Part shown: piece after piece, positions 27,894-35,656 of the stretch
Numbering within the stretch: the stretch's first letter is position 1
Layout: every line of letters starts with the position of its first letter
DNA from: Lentimicrobiaceae bacterium
GTDB lineage: Bacteria > Bacteroidota > Bacteroidia > Bacteroidales > F082
Reading direction: 5' to 3'
Length of the DNA stretch: 56,383 bases
NCBI GenBank assembly: GCA_015061295.1
Contig: SUWU01000014.1
Location: 1-56,383 of the forward strand
The notes under the pieces: generated by a model
Seen by the model: the letters and a program-made list of their open reading frames with translations, nothing else
Databases searched by the model: none
What the model was told of the DNA's origin: nothing
Made by a program: the position numbers and the translations under genes

Positions 27894-28385
27894 TCAAAAC
27901 GGAAGATCATCCCCGTCATAATCAGGATTTGGCATTTCAGGCAACGGAGGCTGCTGGTAATTAGCTGTTGGCTGCTGGCTGCTTACCGTTGGCTGTTGAT
28001 AAGCATTATAAGACGTATTCTGTTGATTTGGATTTACCTGAGGACGGTTTGTTCCCATGCTCATCATTTTATCCACCACTATCTCCGTGATGTAACGAGT
28101 GACATTTTGGGCATCTACATATTGACGAGTTTTTATTCTTCCTTCCACATACATCATATCACCTTTAATATAATTACGTCTTTTTTCAGCTATATCGAGA
28201 GCTATATTTCCCCAATTGACTAAATTATGCCAATCTGTTTGTTCAACCCATTCACCATTACGGTCACGGTAACTCTCGGAGGTTGCCAATGTCACAGACA
28301 TTTTTTTATTTCCATTTTCAAACGATACTATCTCAGGGTCTTTTCCTAATCGACCAATAAGCATAACTTTATTAAGACTTGCCAT
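27894..28385 (-). CDS. ssb: Single-stranded DNA-binding protein
   Basis: Coats single-stranded DNA as a tetramer during replication and repair. The 163-residue protein has an OB fold (residues 1-110; NKVMLIGRLGKDPEI, TDWHNLVNWGNIA, KGDMMYVEGRIKTRQY), a Gln/Pro-rich flexible tail with repeated QQPT units, and the acidic protein-docking tip DGDDLPF. Promoter box at 28411-28418. The gene leads gldE-gldD, 143 nt apart, with repeat tracts and a separate promoter in the gap. Confidence 0.96.
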   Translation of the reverse strand: MASLNKVMLIGRLGKDPEIVSFENGNKKMSVTLATSESYRDRNGEWVEQTDWHNLVNWGNIALDIAEKRRNYIKGDMMYVEGRIKTRQYVDAQNVTRYITEIVVDKMMSMGTNRPQVNPNQQNTSYNAYQQPTVSSQQPTANYQQPPLPEMPNPDYDGDDLPF

Positions 28386-28410
28386 ATTTATAATGTTAAA
28401 AATTCTTTAC

Positions 28411-28418
28411 CAAAGGTA
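28411..28418 (-). promoter_or_regulatory. Promoter -7 box of ssb
   Basis: TACCTTTG on the minus strand, 25 nt before the ssb ATG. The 231-nt spacer to the divergent HU gene shows nothing else but AT-rich sequence. Confidence 0.6.
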
Positions 28419-28565
28419 CATCTTTTTCCTTTACGAAAGTTAAAAAAACGCCGTTTATACATATATTATTAATAACAAAAAGACATTTTCAATGCTATTA
28501 TACACATTTTTAACGCTTTTAGCAAAAAAAATATTTTTTTTATCACTATTATCAAAAAAAGTTTT

Positions 28566-28573
28566 TACCTTTG
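28566..28573 (+). promoter_or_regulatory. Promoter -7 box of the HU gene
   Basis: TACCTTTG, 43 nt before the HU ATG at 28617. Confidence 0.6.
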
Positions 28574-28616
28574 CAAACTAAAATTTAAAAATTATAAATC
28601 TTTAAAAATAATAGAC

Positions 28617-28889
28617 ATGACAAAAGCAGAAATCGTAGCAAAAATTACAGAAAAGACAGGCATTGAGAAAGTTAATACTCAAGAAGTTGTTGAAGCATTC
28701 ATGAGCGTTGTTAAAGAAGCTGTTGCTCAAGGCGAACCTGTTTATTTAAGAGGTTTTGGCAGTTTCATCCGCAAGACCAGAGCTGAAAAGATTGGTAGAA
28801 ATATCAAGAAAGACGTCTCTATCGTGATCCCAGCACACAACATTCCTGCTTTCAAACCTTCAAAAACTTTTGTTAACGAAGTTAAATAA
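28617..28889 (+). CDS. HU/IHF-family DNA-binding protein
   Basis: Small dimeric DNA-bending protein of the nucleoid. The 90-residue length and sequence (MTKAEIVAKITEKTGIEK, LRGFGSFIRKTRAEKIGRN, IPAHNIPAFKPSKTF) cover the helical dimer part and the two-stranded arm, with the arm-tip Pro. Single HU versus IHF subunit cannot be told from sequence alone. It is 24 nt upstream of the 30-residue basic protein and ends with it at a shared terminator. Confidence 0.95.
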   Translation: MTKAEIVAKITEKTGIEKVNTQEVVEAFMSVVKEAVAQGEPVYLRGFGSFIRKTRAEKIGRNIKKDVSIVIPAHNIPAFKPSKTFVNEVK

Positions 28890-28913
28890 TATTAATCTTA
28901 ATAAATTCATATC

Positions 28914-29006
28914 ATGCCAAACGGTAAAAAACACAAAAGACATAAGATGTCAACACACAAACGTAAAAAACGTTTAAGAAAGGATAGACATAAGAAGAAG
29001 AAATAA
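28914..29006 (+). CDS. 30-residue Lys/Arg-rich protein, probable ribosome-associated
   Basis: A tiny gene, ATG at 28914 and TAA at 29004-29006. The product starts MPNGKKHKRHKMSTHKRKKR and ends in RHKKKK; about two thirds of residues are Lys, Arg or His. The pattern KKHKRHKMSTHKRKKRLRK lines up with actinobacterial ribosomal protein bS22 and the end of mitochondrial mS38 (KKRRKRMSKKKHRKLLRR type), so a small-subunit ribosomal role is proposed by inference. I know this gene to be conserved between HU and rng in Bacteroidetes. It follows HU by 24 nt. Codon use is normal and there is no overlap with another gene. Confidence 0.75.
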   Translation: MPNGKKHKRHKMSTHKRKKRLRKDRHKKKK

Positions 29007-29026
29007 TCCAAGATTATTCTTACGCG

Positions 29027-29111
29027 CATAACACAACATACAAACCTTAATTATCAATTGTTAGTTTTAATTGTTAATTGTAAATTGTTAATGTTGTGTT
29101 ATGTTTTTTTT
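29027..29111 (+). terminator. Terminator with a repeat tract in its loop
   Basis: Perfect 13-bp stem, CATAACACAACAT (29027-29039) with ATGTTGTGTTATG (29091-29103), followed by eight T. The 51-nt loop holds a 7-bp ATTGTTA/ATTGTAA tandem tract (29057-29095, its last bases entering the stem). Ends the HU plus small-protein transcript. Confidence 0.8.
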
Positions 29112-29143
29112 AAATTTTAAAAACCTTTGTAAATATTAACTGA

Positions 29144-30709
29144 ATGGATACTACACAAATCAACAGAGAGCTCATCATCAGTTCTGATGTTTCAGAGGTT
29201 AATATTGTTTTATTGGAAGACAAACAGCTTGTTGAATTTCACAAGGAGCAAAAAAACAGCAACATCTCAGTTGGCGATGTTTATCTTGGGCGCATAAAGA
29301 AAGTATTACCAGGATTAAATGCTGTGTTTGTTGACATAGGCAATAAAAAAGATGCGTTCCTTCACTACTTAGATTTAGGACCTAACATTCTTTCTCTCAT
29401 CAAGTTTACTAAGTTAGCACAAGAAGGACACATTGCTCAGACCAGCATGGATAATTTCCAGTTGGAAGAGAGCATCAGCAAATCGGGTAAGATATCTGAT
29501 TTTTTAGCAGCAGGCGACAAAATACCAGTACAAATCGTCAAAGAGCCCATTAACACCAAAGGGCCACGACTATCCTCCGACATATCATTTGCAGGTCGTT
29601 ATTTGGTATTGGTACCATTCTCCAACCGTATCTCAGTCTCACAAAAGATACGAAGCAGCGAGGAACGTAATCGTCTGAAACGTCTTATACAAAGTATCAA
29701 ACCCAACAATTACGGCGTAATCATACGCACTGTAGCAGAAGGTAAAAAAGTAGCTGAACTCAATGCCGACTTAAAGTCACTCGTCAACAAATGGGAACAA
29801 GTCAGAGACACATTAAACGGACTCAAGACAACATCGAAGTTAGTCAGTGAGTTAGACAGAACATCGGTTGTTCTTCGCGACATGCTCAACGAGTCATTTA
29901 ATGGAATACACATCGACAACCTTGCTCTATACAACGAAATCAAAAGCTTTATTTCTACCATAGCGCCGCAGAAATCTGACATCGTAAAATTATATAAAGG
30001 CAAAGAAAATATCTTTGACAGTTTTGGTGTCAAGAAACAGATTGCGGGTCTCTTTGGCAGAATAGTCACAATCAGAAATGGTGTTTACCTCATTATTGAA
30101 CACACCGAAGCCATGCACGTCATCGACGTCAACAGCGGACATCGGTTAAACAAAGAAAACTCACAGGAAGAAAACGCACTGACAGTAAACTTGGAAGCAG
30201 CGACAGAGATAGCGCGACAACTGCGATTACGCGATATGGGCGGTATTATCATAGTCGATTTCATAGATATGCACGAGGCGGCAAACAGGAAAGAACTCTA
30301 CAACAAATTAAAAGAAGAGATGTCGAAAGACCGTGCAAAACATACAATACTGCCAGCAAGCAAATTCGGACTCATCCAGATAACACGTCAGCGCGTAAGA
30401 CCTGAGACAGAAGTCATAATACAAGAGAAGTGCCCGACATGTAACGGCACAGGAACAATAAAATCGTCATCTCTACTCATCGACGAAATAGAGAATAACC
30501 TACGCTACTTGCTTTTAGACCAAAATGAAAACAATGTCACAGTGCAAGTGCATCCTTTTATTCACGCCTACCTCACCAAAGGTCTATTCTCAATAAGAAA
30601 AAAATGGCAATGGAAATATCACAAAAAAATTCACATCAAAGAAATCAAAACATTCCATGTCATGCAATATAGTTTCTTAAACACTAACGGAGACGAGATA
30701 TTTCTCTAA
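29144..30709 (+). CDS. rng: Ribonuclease G/E family protein
   Basis: Single-strand endoribonuclease of rRNA maturation and mRNA decay. The 521-residue protein is RNase G size, lacking the scaffold tail of RNase E. It has the S1 domain start (GDVYLGRIKKVLPGLNAVFVDIG), catalytic Asp 328 in VIDVNSGH and Asp 372 in IIIVDFIDM, and the Zn-link Cys 430 and Cys 433 in CPTCNGTG. Starts 138 nt after the small basic protein, beyond its terminator; no clear promoter box is seen directly upstream. Terminated at 30739-30785. Confidence 0.95.
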   Translation: MDTTQINRELIISSDVSEVNIVLLEDKQLVEFHKEQKNSNISVGDVYLGRIKKVLPGLNAVFVDIGNKKDAFLHYLDLGPNILSLIKFTKLAQEGHIAQTSMDNFQLEESISKSGKISDFLAAGDKIPVQIVKEPINTKGPRLSSDISFAGRYLVLVPFSNRISVSQKIRSSEERNRLKRLIQSIKPNNYGVIIRTVAEGKKVAELNADLKSLVNKWEQVRDTLNGLKTTSKLVSELDRTSVVLRDMLNESFNGIHIDNLALYNEIKSFISTIAPQKSDIVKLYKGKENIFDSFGVKKQIAGLFGRIVTIRNGVYLIIEHTEAMHVIDVNSGHRLNKENSQEENALTVNLEAATEIARQLRLRDMGGIIIVDFIDMHEAANRKELYNKLKEEMSKDRAKHTILPASKFGLIQITRQRVRPETEVIIQEKCPTCNGTGTIKSSSLLIDEIENNLRYLLLDQNENNVTVQVHPFIHAYLTKGLFSIRKKWQWKYHKKIHIKEIKTFHVMQYSFLNTNGDEIFL

Positions 30710-30738
30710 ACGAGATAATGAGAGACTACGAAAAAGAG

Positions 30739-30785
30739 ATACTGAGAAACAAAGAGTTATTTTTCTGTTTCTCAGTATTTTTTTA
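30739..30785 (+). terminator. Intrinsic terminator of rng
   Basis: Perfect 13-bp stem, ATACTGAGAAACA (30739-30751) with TGTTTCTCAGTAT (30766-30778), 14-nt loop, then seven T. It makes a longer open frame over this stretch unlikely to be a gene. Confidence 0.9.
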
Positions 30786-30867
30786 TCTTTATTTTTCACA
30801 AAAGAAAATCATTATTCAACATTCAAAAAAAAGTCCTTATCAAAGTCAAAAGTCAGAGTCTTTTTAT

Positions 30868-30875
30868 TATCTTTG
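30868..30875 (+). promoter_or_regulatory. Promoter -7 box of trpS
   Basis: TATCTTTG, 17 nt before the trpS ATG. A short GTCAAAAGTCAGAGTC tract lies just upstream (30845-30860). Confidence 0.6.
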
Positions 30876-30892
30876 CGTATTAATTTATAAAT

Positions 30893-31891
30893 ATGAAAGA
30901 AATAGTTTTAAGCGGTATCAGACCAACAGGCAACCTTCATCTCGGTAATTATTACGGAGCAGTTCAAAACTTCATCAAATTACAAGATAACTATAATTGT
31001 TATTTTTTTATTGCTGACTATCATTCTCTTACCACGCATCCACACCCAGATGACTTGCATGGAAGAGTGAAACAGATTTTAGTGGAATATCTCGCCGCAG
31101 GTCTCGACCCAGAAAAAGCTACATTGTATATACAAAGTGATGTCCCAGAAGTGGTTGAGCTTTACCTCTTCTTGAATATGAACGCCTACATCGGCGAACT
31201 AGAACGCGTCACCACTTTCAAAGAGAAGGTCCGTAAACAACCCGACAACGTCAATGCGGGACTTCTCACCTATCCTACTCTTATGGCAGCCGACATCTTG
31301 ATTCATAAATCCAACTACATTCCTGTCGGTAAAGACCAAGAACAGAATCTGGAAAAAGCCCGCGATTTCGCGGAACGCTTCAACCGCATATACGGAATAG
31401 ATTATTTCCCTGTGCCACAAGCTTTCAACTTTGGCAACGACCTTATCAAAGTACCAGGATTAGATGGCAGCGGCAAGATGGGAAAATCGGAAGGTGAAGG
31501 CAACGCCATATTCCTATGTGAAGATGATAAGTCGATACGTAAGAAAGTGATGCGCGCCGTCACCGACAGCGGTCCTACTGAACCTAACCAGACTAAACCT
31601 GAAGCTATACAAAACCTCTTTAACCTCATGAAGATAGTGTCGAAACCAGAGACAGTCCAATTCTTCGATGAGGCGTATAACAACATGAGCATCCGCTACG
31701 GCGACATGAAAAAACAACTTGCAGAAGATATTATCCAAATGGTAACTCCATTCCGCGAACGTATCAACGAACTCGCCAACAACGATGAATATATCAAAAA
31801 AGTAGCTCGCATGGGAGCAGAAAAAGCCCACGAAAGCGCAAGCAAAACAATAAAAGAAGTTAGAGAAATTATCGGGTTTAGAAGTTTTTAA
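30893..31891 (+). CDS. trpS: Tryptophanyl-tRNA synthetase
   Basis: Charges tRNA-Trp with tryptophan. The 332-residue protein is normal size for the class Ic enzyme. The HIGH-type motif is TGNLHLGN (12-19) and the KMSKS-type loop is KMGKS (195-199); the substrate region has the IADYHSLTTHP and PVGKDQEQNLE segments. It has its own promoter with a short leader. Its stop codon is followed at once by the hexamer repeat tracts. It may be read on into hflX because no terminator is seen in the gap. Confidence 0.97.
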   Translation: MKEIVLSGIRPTGNLHLGNYYGAVQNFIKLQDNYNCYFFIADYHSLTTHPHPDDLHGRVKQILVEYLAAGLDPEKATLYIQSDVPEVVELYLFLNMNAYIGELERVTTFKEKVRKQPDNVNAGLLTYPTLMAADILIHKSNYIPVGKDQEQNLEKARDFAERFNRIYGIDYFPVPQAFNFGNDLIKVPGLDGSGKMGKSEGEGNAIFLCEDDKSIRKKVMRAVTDSGPTEPNQTKPEAIQNLFNLMKIVSKPETVQFFDEAYNNMSIRYGDMKKQLAEDIIQMVTPFRERINELANNDEYIKKVARMGAEKAHESASKTIKEVREIIGFRSF

Positions 31892-31896
31892 TATAA

Positions 31897-31993
31897 CAAT
31901 GACATTGACGATGACAATGACAATGACAATGACAATGACGATGACAATGACGATGACGACGACGATGACGATGACAATGACAATAACAATGAT
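31897..31993. repeat. 6-bp tandem tract, GACAAT/GACGAT type
   Basis: About 16 copies of a hexamer alternating GACAAT and GACGAT directly after the trpS stop. It has no start codon context or gene; its reading frames would give only a Thr/Met or Asp/Asn polymer. Confidence 0.9.
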
Positions 31994-32001
31994 ATAATAT
32001 A

Positions 32002-32289
32002 GTCAAAAAGTCAAAGTCAAGGTCAAAGTCAGAGTCAAAGTCAAAGTCAAAGTCAAAGTCAAGGTCAGAGTCAGAGTCAGAGTCAGAGTCAGAGTCAAAG
32101 TCAAAGTCAAGGTCAAAGTCAAGGTCAAAGTCAGAGTCAGAGTCAAAAGGTCAGAGTCAAAAGGTCAGAGTCAAAAGGTCAAAGTCAGAGTCAAAGTCAA
32201 GGTCAAAGTCAAGGTCAAAGTCAAGGTCAAAGTCAAGGTCAAAGTCAGAGTCAAAGTCAGAGTCAAAAGGTCAGAGTCAAAAGTTCAAG
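32002..32289. repeat. Long 6-bp tandem tract, GTCAAA/GTCAAG/GTCAGA type, up to the hflX start
   Basis: About 48 hexamer units of GTCAAA, GTCAAG or GTCAGA, with a few 8-bp GTCAAAAG units in the right half. It fills the rest of the trpS-hflX gap and ends 2 nt before the hflX ATG. The whole 400-nt spacer is repeat; no gene or promoter box is visible in it. Confidence 0.92.
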
Positions 32290-32291
32290 AG

Positions 32292-33485
32292 ATGGCAGAT
32301 AAGTTTGTAGTTTACGAGAAAAAAGAAGAAACAGCGGTGCTGATAGCAGTGAGCACTCAGCAGCAAAACAAGGAAAAGACAGAGGAATATCTGGAAGAAC
32401 TCGCTTTCTTAGTTGAAACTGCAGGAGGTGTGCCGATGGCTCGTTTCATACAACCTCTCGATCATCCTAACAGCGTGACTTATCTCGGCTCAGGAAAGTT
32501 GGAAGAAGTGAAGCAATATATCAAAGCCGAAAACATCACCATGGCCGTATTCGACGATGAACTATCTCCCACTCAGCTTCGCAATATTGAAAAAGAACTA
32601 GAATGTAAGATCTTAGATAGAACAAACCTCATCTTAGACATATTTGCCAGAAATGCAAGAACATCTCACGCCAAGACTCAGGTGGAACTGGCACAATATC
32701 AGTACATGCTACCACGACTGACTGGTATGTGGACACACTTGGAACGACAAAAAGGCGGTATCGGTCTTAGAGGTCCTGGCGAAAAGGAAATAGAGACCGA
32801 CCGTCGTATCATTCGTGATAAAATCACAAGTCTCAAAGAAAGACTGAAAGAAATAGATATGCAGAAGACGGTACAACGTAAGAACCGCGGACAACTTGTA
32901 AGAGTAGCTCTCGTAGGTTACACCAACGTTGGCAAATCGACAATAATGAATCTGTTAAGCAAATCTGACGTCTTCGCAGAAAACAAATTATTCGCGACAT
33001 TAGAAACAACAGTGAGAAAGGTAGTAGTGGAAAACCTTCCATTCTTACTATCCGACACAGTAGGTTTCATCAGGAAATTACCACATCAATTAGTTGAGTC
33101 ATTCAAATCTACATTAGACGAAGTAAGAGAATCTGACATATTACTTCACGTCGTCGATATTTCTCATCCTGACTTCGAGTCACAGATTGAAGTCGTCAAT
33201 AAGACTCTTAATGAAATGGGAGCTGGCGACAAAAAAGTAATCATGGTCTTTAATAAAATAGACGCATACAATTACATCGAGAAAGAAGAAGACGACCTCA
33301 CTCCTATAACGAAACGCAACTATTCGTTAGAAGATTGGAAAAAGACATGGATGGCTAAAGGTAACGACTGCATCTTCATATCTGCTGTAGAAAAAGATAA
33401 TTATCAAGAGTTTAGAAATCTTCTCTACAAAGAAATAAAAGATATGCACGCCATAAGATACCCATACGACAACTTCTTATATTGA
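32292..33485 (+). CDS. hflX: Ribosome-associated GTPase HflX
   Basis: GTPase that splits stalled 70S ribosomes under stress. The 397-residue protein has the HflX N-terminal domain (MARFIQPLDHPNSVTYLGSG), the linker with GGIGLRGPGEKEIETDRR, the G1 loop GYTNVGKST from residue 209, G3 in LSDTVGF and G4 NKID. Its start is 2 nt after the end of the long hexamer tract, so the mRNA leader, if transcription begins in the gap, is entirely repeat. tatD follows 5 nt after the stop and then ansA, forming an operon. Confidence 0.96.
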   Translation: MADKFVVYEKKEETAVLIAVSTQQQNKEKTEEYLEELAFLVETAGGVPMARFIQPLDHPNSVTYLGSGKLEEVKQYIKAENITMAVFDDELSPTQLRNIEKELECKILDRTNLILDIFARNARTSHAKTQVELAQYQYMLPRLTGMWTHLERQKGGIGLRGPGEKEIETDRRIIRDKITSLKERLKEIDMQKTVQRKNRGQLVRVALVGYTNVGKSTIMNLLSKSDVFAENKLFATLETTVRKVVVENLPFLLSDTVGFIRKLPHQLVESFKSTLDEVRESDILLHVVDISHPDFESQIEVVNKTLNEMGAGDKKVIMVFNKIDAYNYIEKEEDDLTPITKRNYSLEDWKKTWMAKGNDCIFISAVEKDNYQEFRNLLYKEIKDMHAIRYPYDNFLY

Positions 33486-33490
33486 TCAAC

Positions 33491-34255
33491 ATGTACATCG
33501 ACACACACTCACATATATATGACGAAGCCTTCGACACCGACAGAGAGTCGGCGTTTCAGAGAGCACTTAGTGTCGGTGTCGAAACGATACTGCTACCTAA
33601 TACAGACGAAACGACCATCAAGCCTATGATAGATTTCTATGAGAGTCATCAAGAGAATTGCAAAGTCATGATGGGTCTTCATCCTGAAGGCGTAAAAGAT
33701 GATTATAAAAGACATCTTTCCGTCATAGAAAAAGAGATGGAAAAGAAATGTTGGGTTGGCGTTGGTGAGATAGGATTAGATTTATATTGGGACAAGACAT
33801 ATGAAAAACAACAAGTTGAAGTTTTAAGAGAGCAACTACAATGGGCGAAACAACTACATCTTCCCGTTGCATTACATACGAGAGAAGCCTTTGAGTTGAT
33901 GTTTAAAATCTTAGAACACGAACAAGATGGAAGTCTCAACGGAGTGTTTCATTGTTTTAACGGCACTGAAGAACAAGCTAATATCGCCATAGGATTGGGA
34001 TTTCATTTAGGATTAGGAGGCGTTATAACATACAAAAACTGTGATGTTAAAAACTATTTAGCAAATATTTCTTTATACAAAATAATATTAGAAACCGATG
34101 ATCCTTACCTTCCGCCAGTACCATATAGAGGCAAGAGGAACGAACCAGCGTATATGATAGAAGTAGCTAAAAAGATAGCAGAAGTCAAAGGCATCGACAT
34201 CAAGGAAGTCGCAAGAGTGACGACCGATAACGCAAGAAGATTATTCAATTTATAA
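33491..34255 (+). CDS. TatD-family metal-dependent hydrolase (DNase)
   Basis: TIM-barrel metal hydrolase; relatives have 3'-5' DNase or other phosphoesterase activity. The 254-residue protein has the metal motif DTHSHIYD with His 6 and His 8, GEIGLDLYWDK, LHTREAFE, FHCFNGT and the closing ETDDPYLPPVPYRGKRNEP. The frame opens at a TTG (33482) inside the end of hflX; the ATG at 33491, 5 nt after the hflX stop, is used. Operon with hflX before and ansA 16 nt after. Confidence 0.94.
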   Translation: MYIDTHSHIYDEAFDTDRESAFQRALSVGVETILLPNTDETTIKPMIDFYESHQENCKVMMGLHPEGVKDDYKRHLSVIEKEMEKKCWVGVGEIGLDLYWDKTYEKQQVEVLREQLQWAKQLHLPVALHTREAFELMFKILEHEQDGSLNGVFHCFNGTEEQANIAIGLGFHLGLGGVITYKNCDVKNYLANISLYKIILETDDPYLPPVPYRGKRNEPAYMIEVAKKIAEVKGIDIKEVARVTTDNARRLFNL

Positions 34256-34271
34256 CATAAAATTACAGCTT

Positions 34272-35303
34272 ATGTCAGGAGAGAAAACATCAATATTAAT
34301 ACTTTATACTGGAGGCACCATCGGTATGATGCAAGATCCTCAGACGGGTAGTTTGGTCCCATTCGATTTCGACAATCTTTATGATCATTTGCCTGTCTTG
34401 AGAAATTTAGATTATCAATTAGATTTTTATGCTTTTGACAATCTGATAGATTCTTCAAACATGACACCTGACTTTTGGGTGACATTAGCAAGAAAGATAG
34501 AAAGTTGCTACGAGAAATATGATGGTTTTGTAGTACTACACGGCTCCGACACCATGGCATATTCTGCTTCAGCTTTAAGTTTTATGTTAGAAAACCTCAA
34601 CAAACCCGTTGTCTTTACAGGTTCTCAATTACCGATGGGCATGGTAAGAAGCGATGGCAGGGAGAACATTATAGCAGCTATTGAGATAGCAGCTGCCAAG
34701 GACGAAGACACCGCCATGGTGCCAGAGGTAACGATATTCTTTGAGAACCAGCTTCTCAGAGGCAACAGAACAACCAAACATAATGCGGAACATTTCAACG
34801 CATTCGTATCGGGCAACTATCCTTCCTTGGCTGACGTAGGCGTTAGAATAAAATACAACAAAGAATATATCATGAAGCCTAATTTTAAGAAATTAAAGCT
34901 ACATACCAAATTAGATAACAATGTAGCCATCTTAAAATTGTTTCCAGGCATCACAAAAGAATTTGTCACACACACGCTGAATACACCTAAGTTAAGAGGC
35001 CTCATCATAGAGACTTACGGATCAGGCAATGCCCCTACAGCGCCATGGTTTATCGATGCTTTAAAAGAATCTATCGACAAAGGACTGATTATATATAACG
35101 TAACTCAGTGTAAATCAGGCTCAGTAGAGATGGGTCGTTATGAAACAAGTTTAGATCTTAACAGAATCGGAGTTATCAGCGGTCACGACATCACAACAGA
35201 GTCGGCAATAGCAAAATTAATGTATCTCATAGGAGAGAACTATCCGACAGAGAAAATTAAAGAATTATTACAAATACCTATCAGAGGAGAGATGACATTG
35301 TAA
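34272..35303 (+). CDS. ansA: Type I L-asparaginase
   Basis: Hydrolyses asparagine to aspartate and ammonia. The 343-residue protein has no signal peptide, so it is the cytoplasmic type I form. Motifs are LYTGGTIGM with nucleophile Thr 16, VVLHGSDTMAY with the second Thr and its Asp, and a C-terminal region SGHDITTESAIAKLM. Last gene of the hflX-tatD-ansA unit (gap 16 nt). A palindrome of the GAGATG family lies 37-84 nt past the stop. Confidence 0.94.
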   Translation: MSGEKTSILILYTGGTIGMMQDPQTGSLVPFDFDNLYDHLPVLRNLDYQLDFYAFDNLIDSSNMTPDFWVTLARKIESCYEKYDGFVVLHGSDTMAYSASALSFMLENLNKPVVFTGSQLPMGMVRSDGRENIIAAIEIAAAKDEDTAMVPEVTIFFENQLLRGNRTTKHNAEHFNAFVSGNYPSLADVGVRIKYNKEYIMKPNFKKLKLHTKLDNNVAILKLFPGITKEFVTHTLNTPKLRGLIIETYGSGNAPTAPWFIDALKESIDKGLIIYNVTQCKSGSVEMGRYETSLDLNRIGVISGHDITTESAIAKLMYLIGENYPTEKIKELLQIPIRGEMTL

Positions 35304-35319
35304 AGTCTATGAGACTACA

Positions 35320-35387
35320 AGTCAAGGTGTCAACAAGCAGAGATGTATCAATGAAAGCTTCAATATAAACAAGCGTTGATACATCTC
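35320..35387. repeat. 8-bp remnant plus GAGATG-type palindrome (copy 5)
   Basis: Inverted repeat GAGATGTATCAATG (35340-35353) with CGTTGATACATCTC (35374-35387), 13 of 14 paired, after two AAGTCAAG-type 8-bp units. Same family as the palindromes at 1.7, 50.2, 54.3 and 56.0 kb. Could also end ansA transcription. Confidence 0.65.
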
Positions 35388-35463
35388 GATTATTGACATT
35401 TTTAGGTTGAAAAAAAAGTATATTTTGTTTTAAAAAAAATTCATTTCTTAAAGAAAAATTATG

Positions 35464-35471
35464 TAATTTTG
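35464..35471 (+). promoter_or_regulatory. Promoter -7 box of tRNA-Ser
   Basis: TAATTTTG, 26 nt before the tRNA. No box is seen between the tRNA and exbB, so this promoter may also serve the Exb operon. Confidence 0.5.
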
Positions 35472-35497
35472 GGGTCGGAATTAAGGTAGGCATTTTA

Positions 35498-35585
35498 GGA
35501 GAGATGTCCGAGTGGTTTAAGGAGCACGCCTGGAAAGTGTGTATACTCCAAAAGGGTATCGTGGGTTCGAATCCCACTCTCTCCG
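35498..35585 (+). tRNA. tRNA-Ser (anticodon GGA)
   Basis: 88-nt cloverleaf with a long variable arm, as in all tRNA-Ser. The acceptor stem is GGAGAGA (35498-35504) with TCTCTCC (35578-35584), discriminator G; the anticodon loop has CTGGAAA with anticodon GGA; the T arm has GGTTCGAATCC. CCA is not encoded. Confidence 0.97.
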
Positions 35586-35656
35586 CAAAACAGAAAATTA
35601 AACTAAGTTAAATTAAAAAGTAAACAATCAAAAAGTAGTAATCAACATTATTAATC

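Noticed and set aside
30718..30948. 76-residue open frame between rng and trpS
   Set aside because: It spans the perfect rng terminator and the trpS promoter box and overlaps the trpS start; the product is low complexity.
31897..32289. CRISPR array
   Set aside because: Units are only 6-8 bp with no spacers of 30 bp or more and no cas gene; these are simple tandem tracts.
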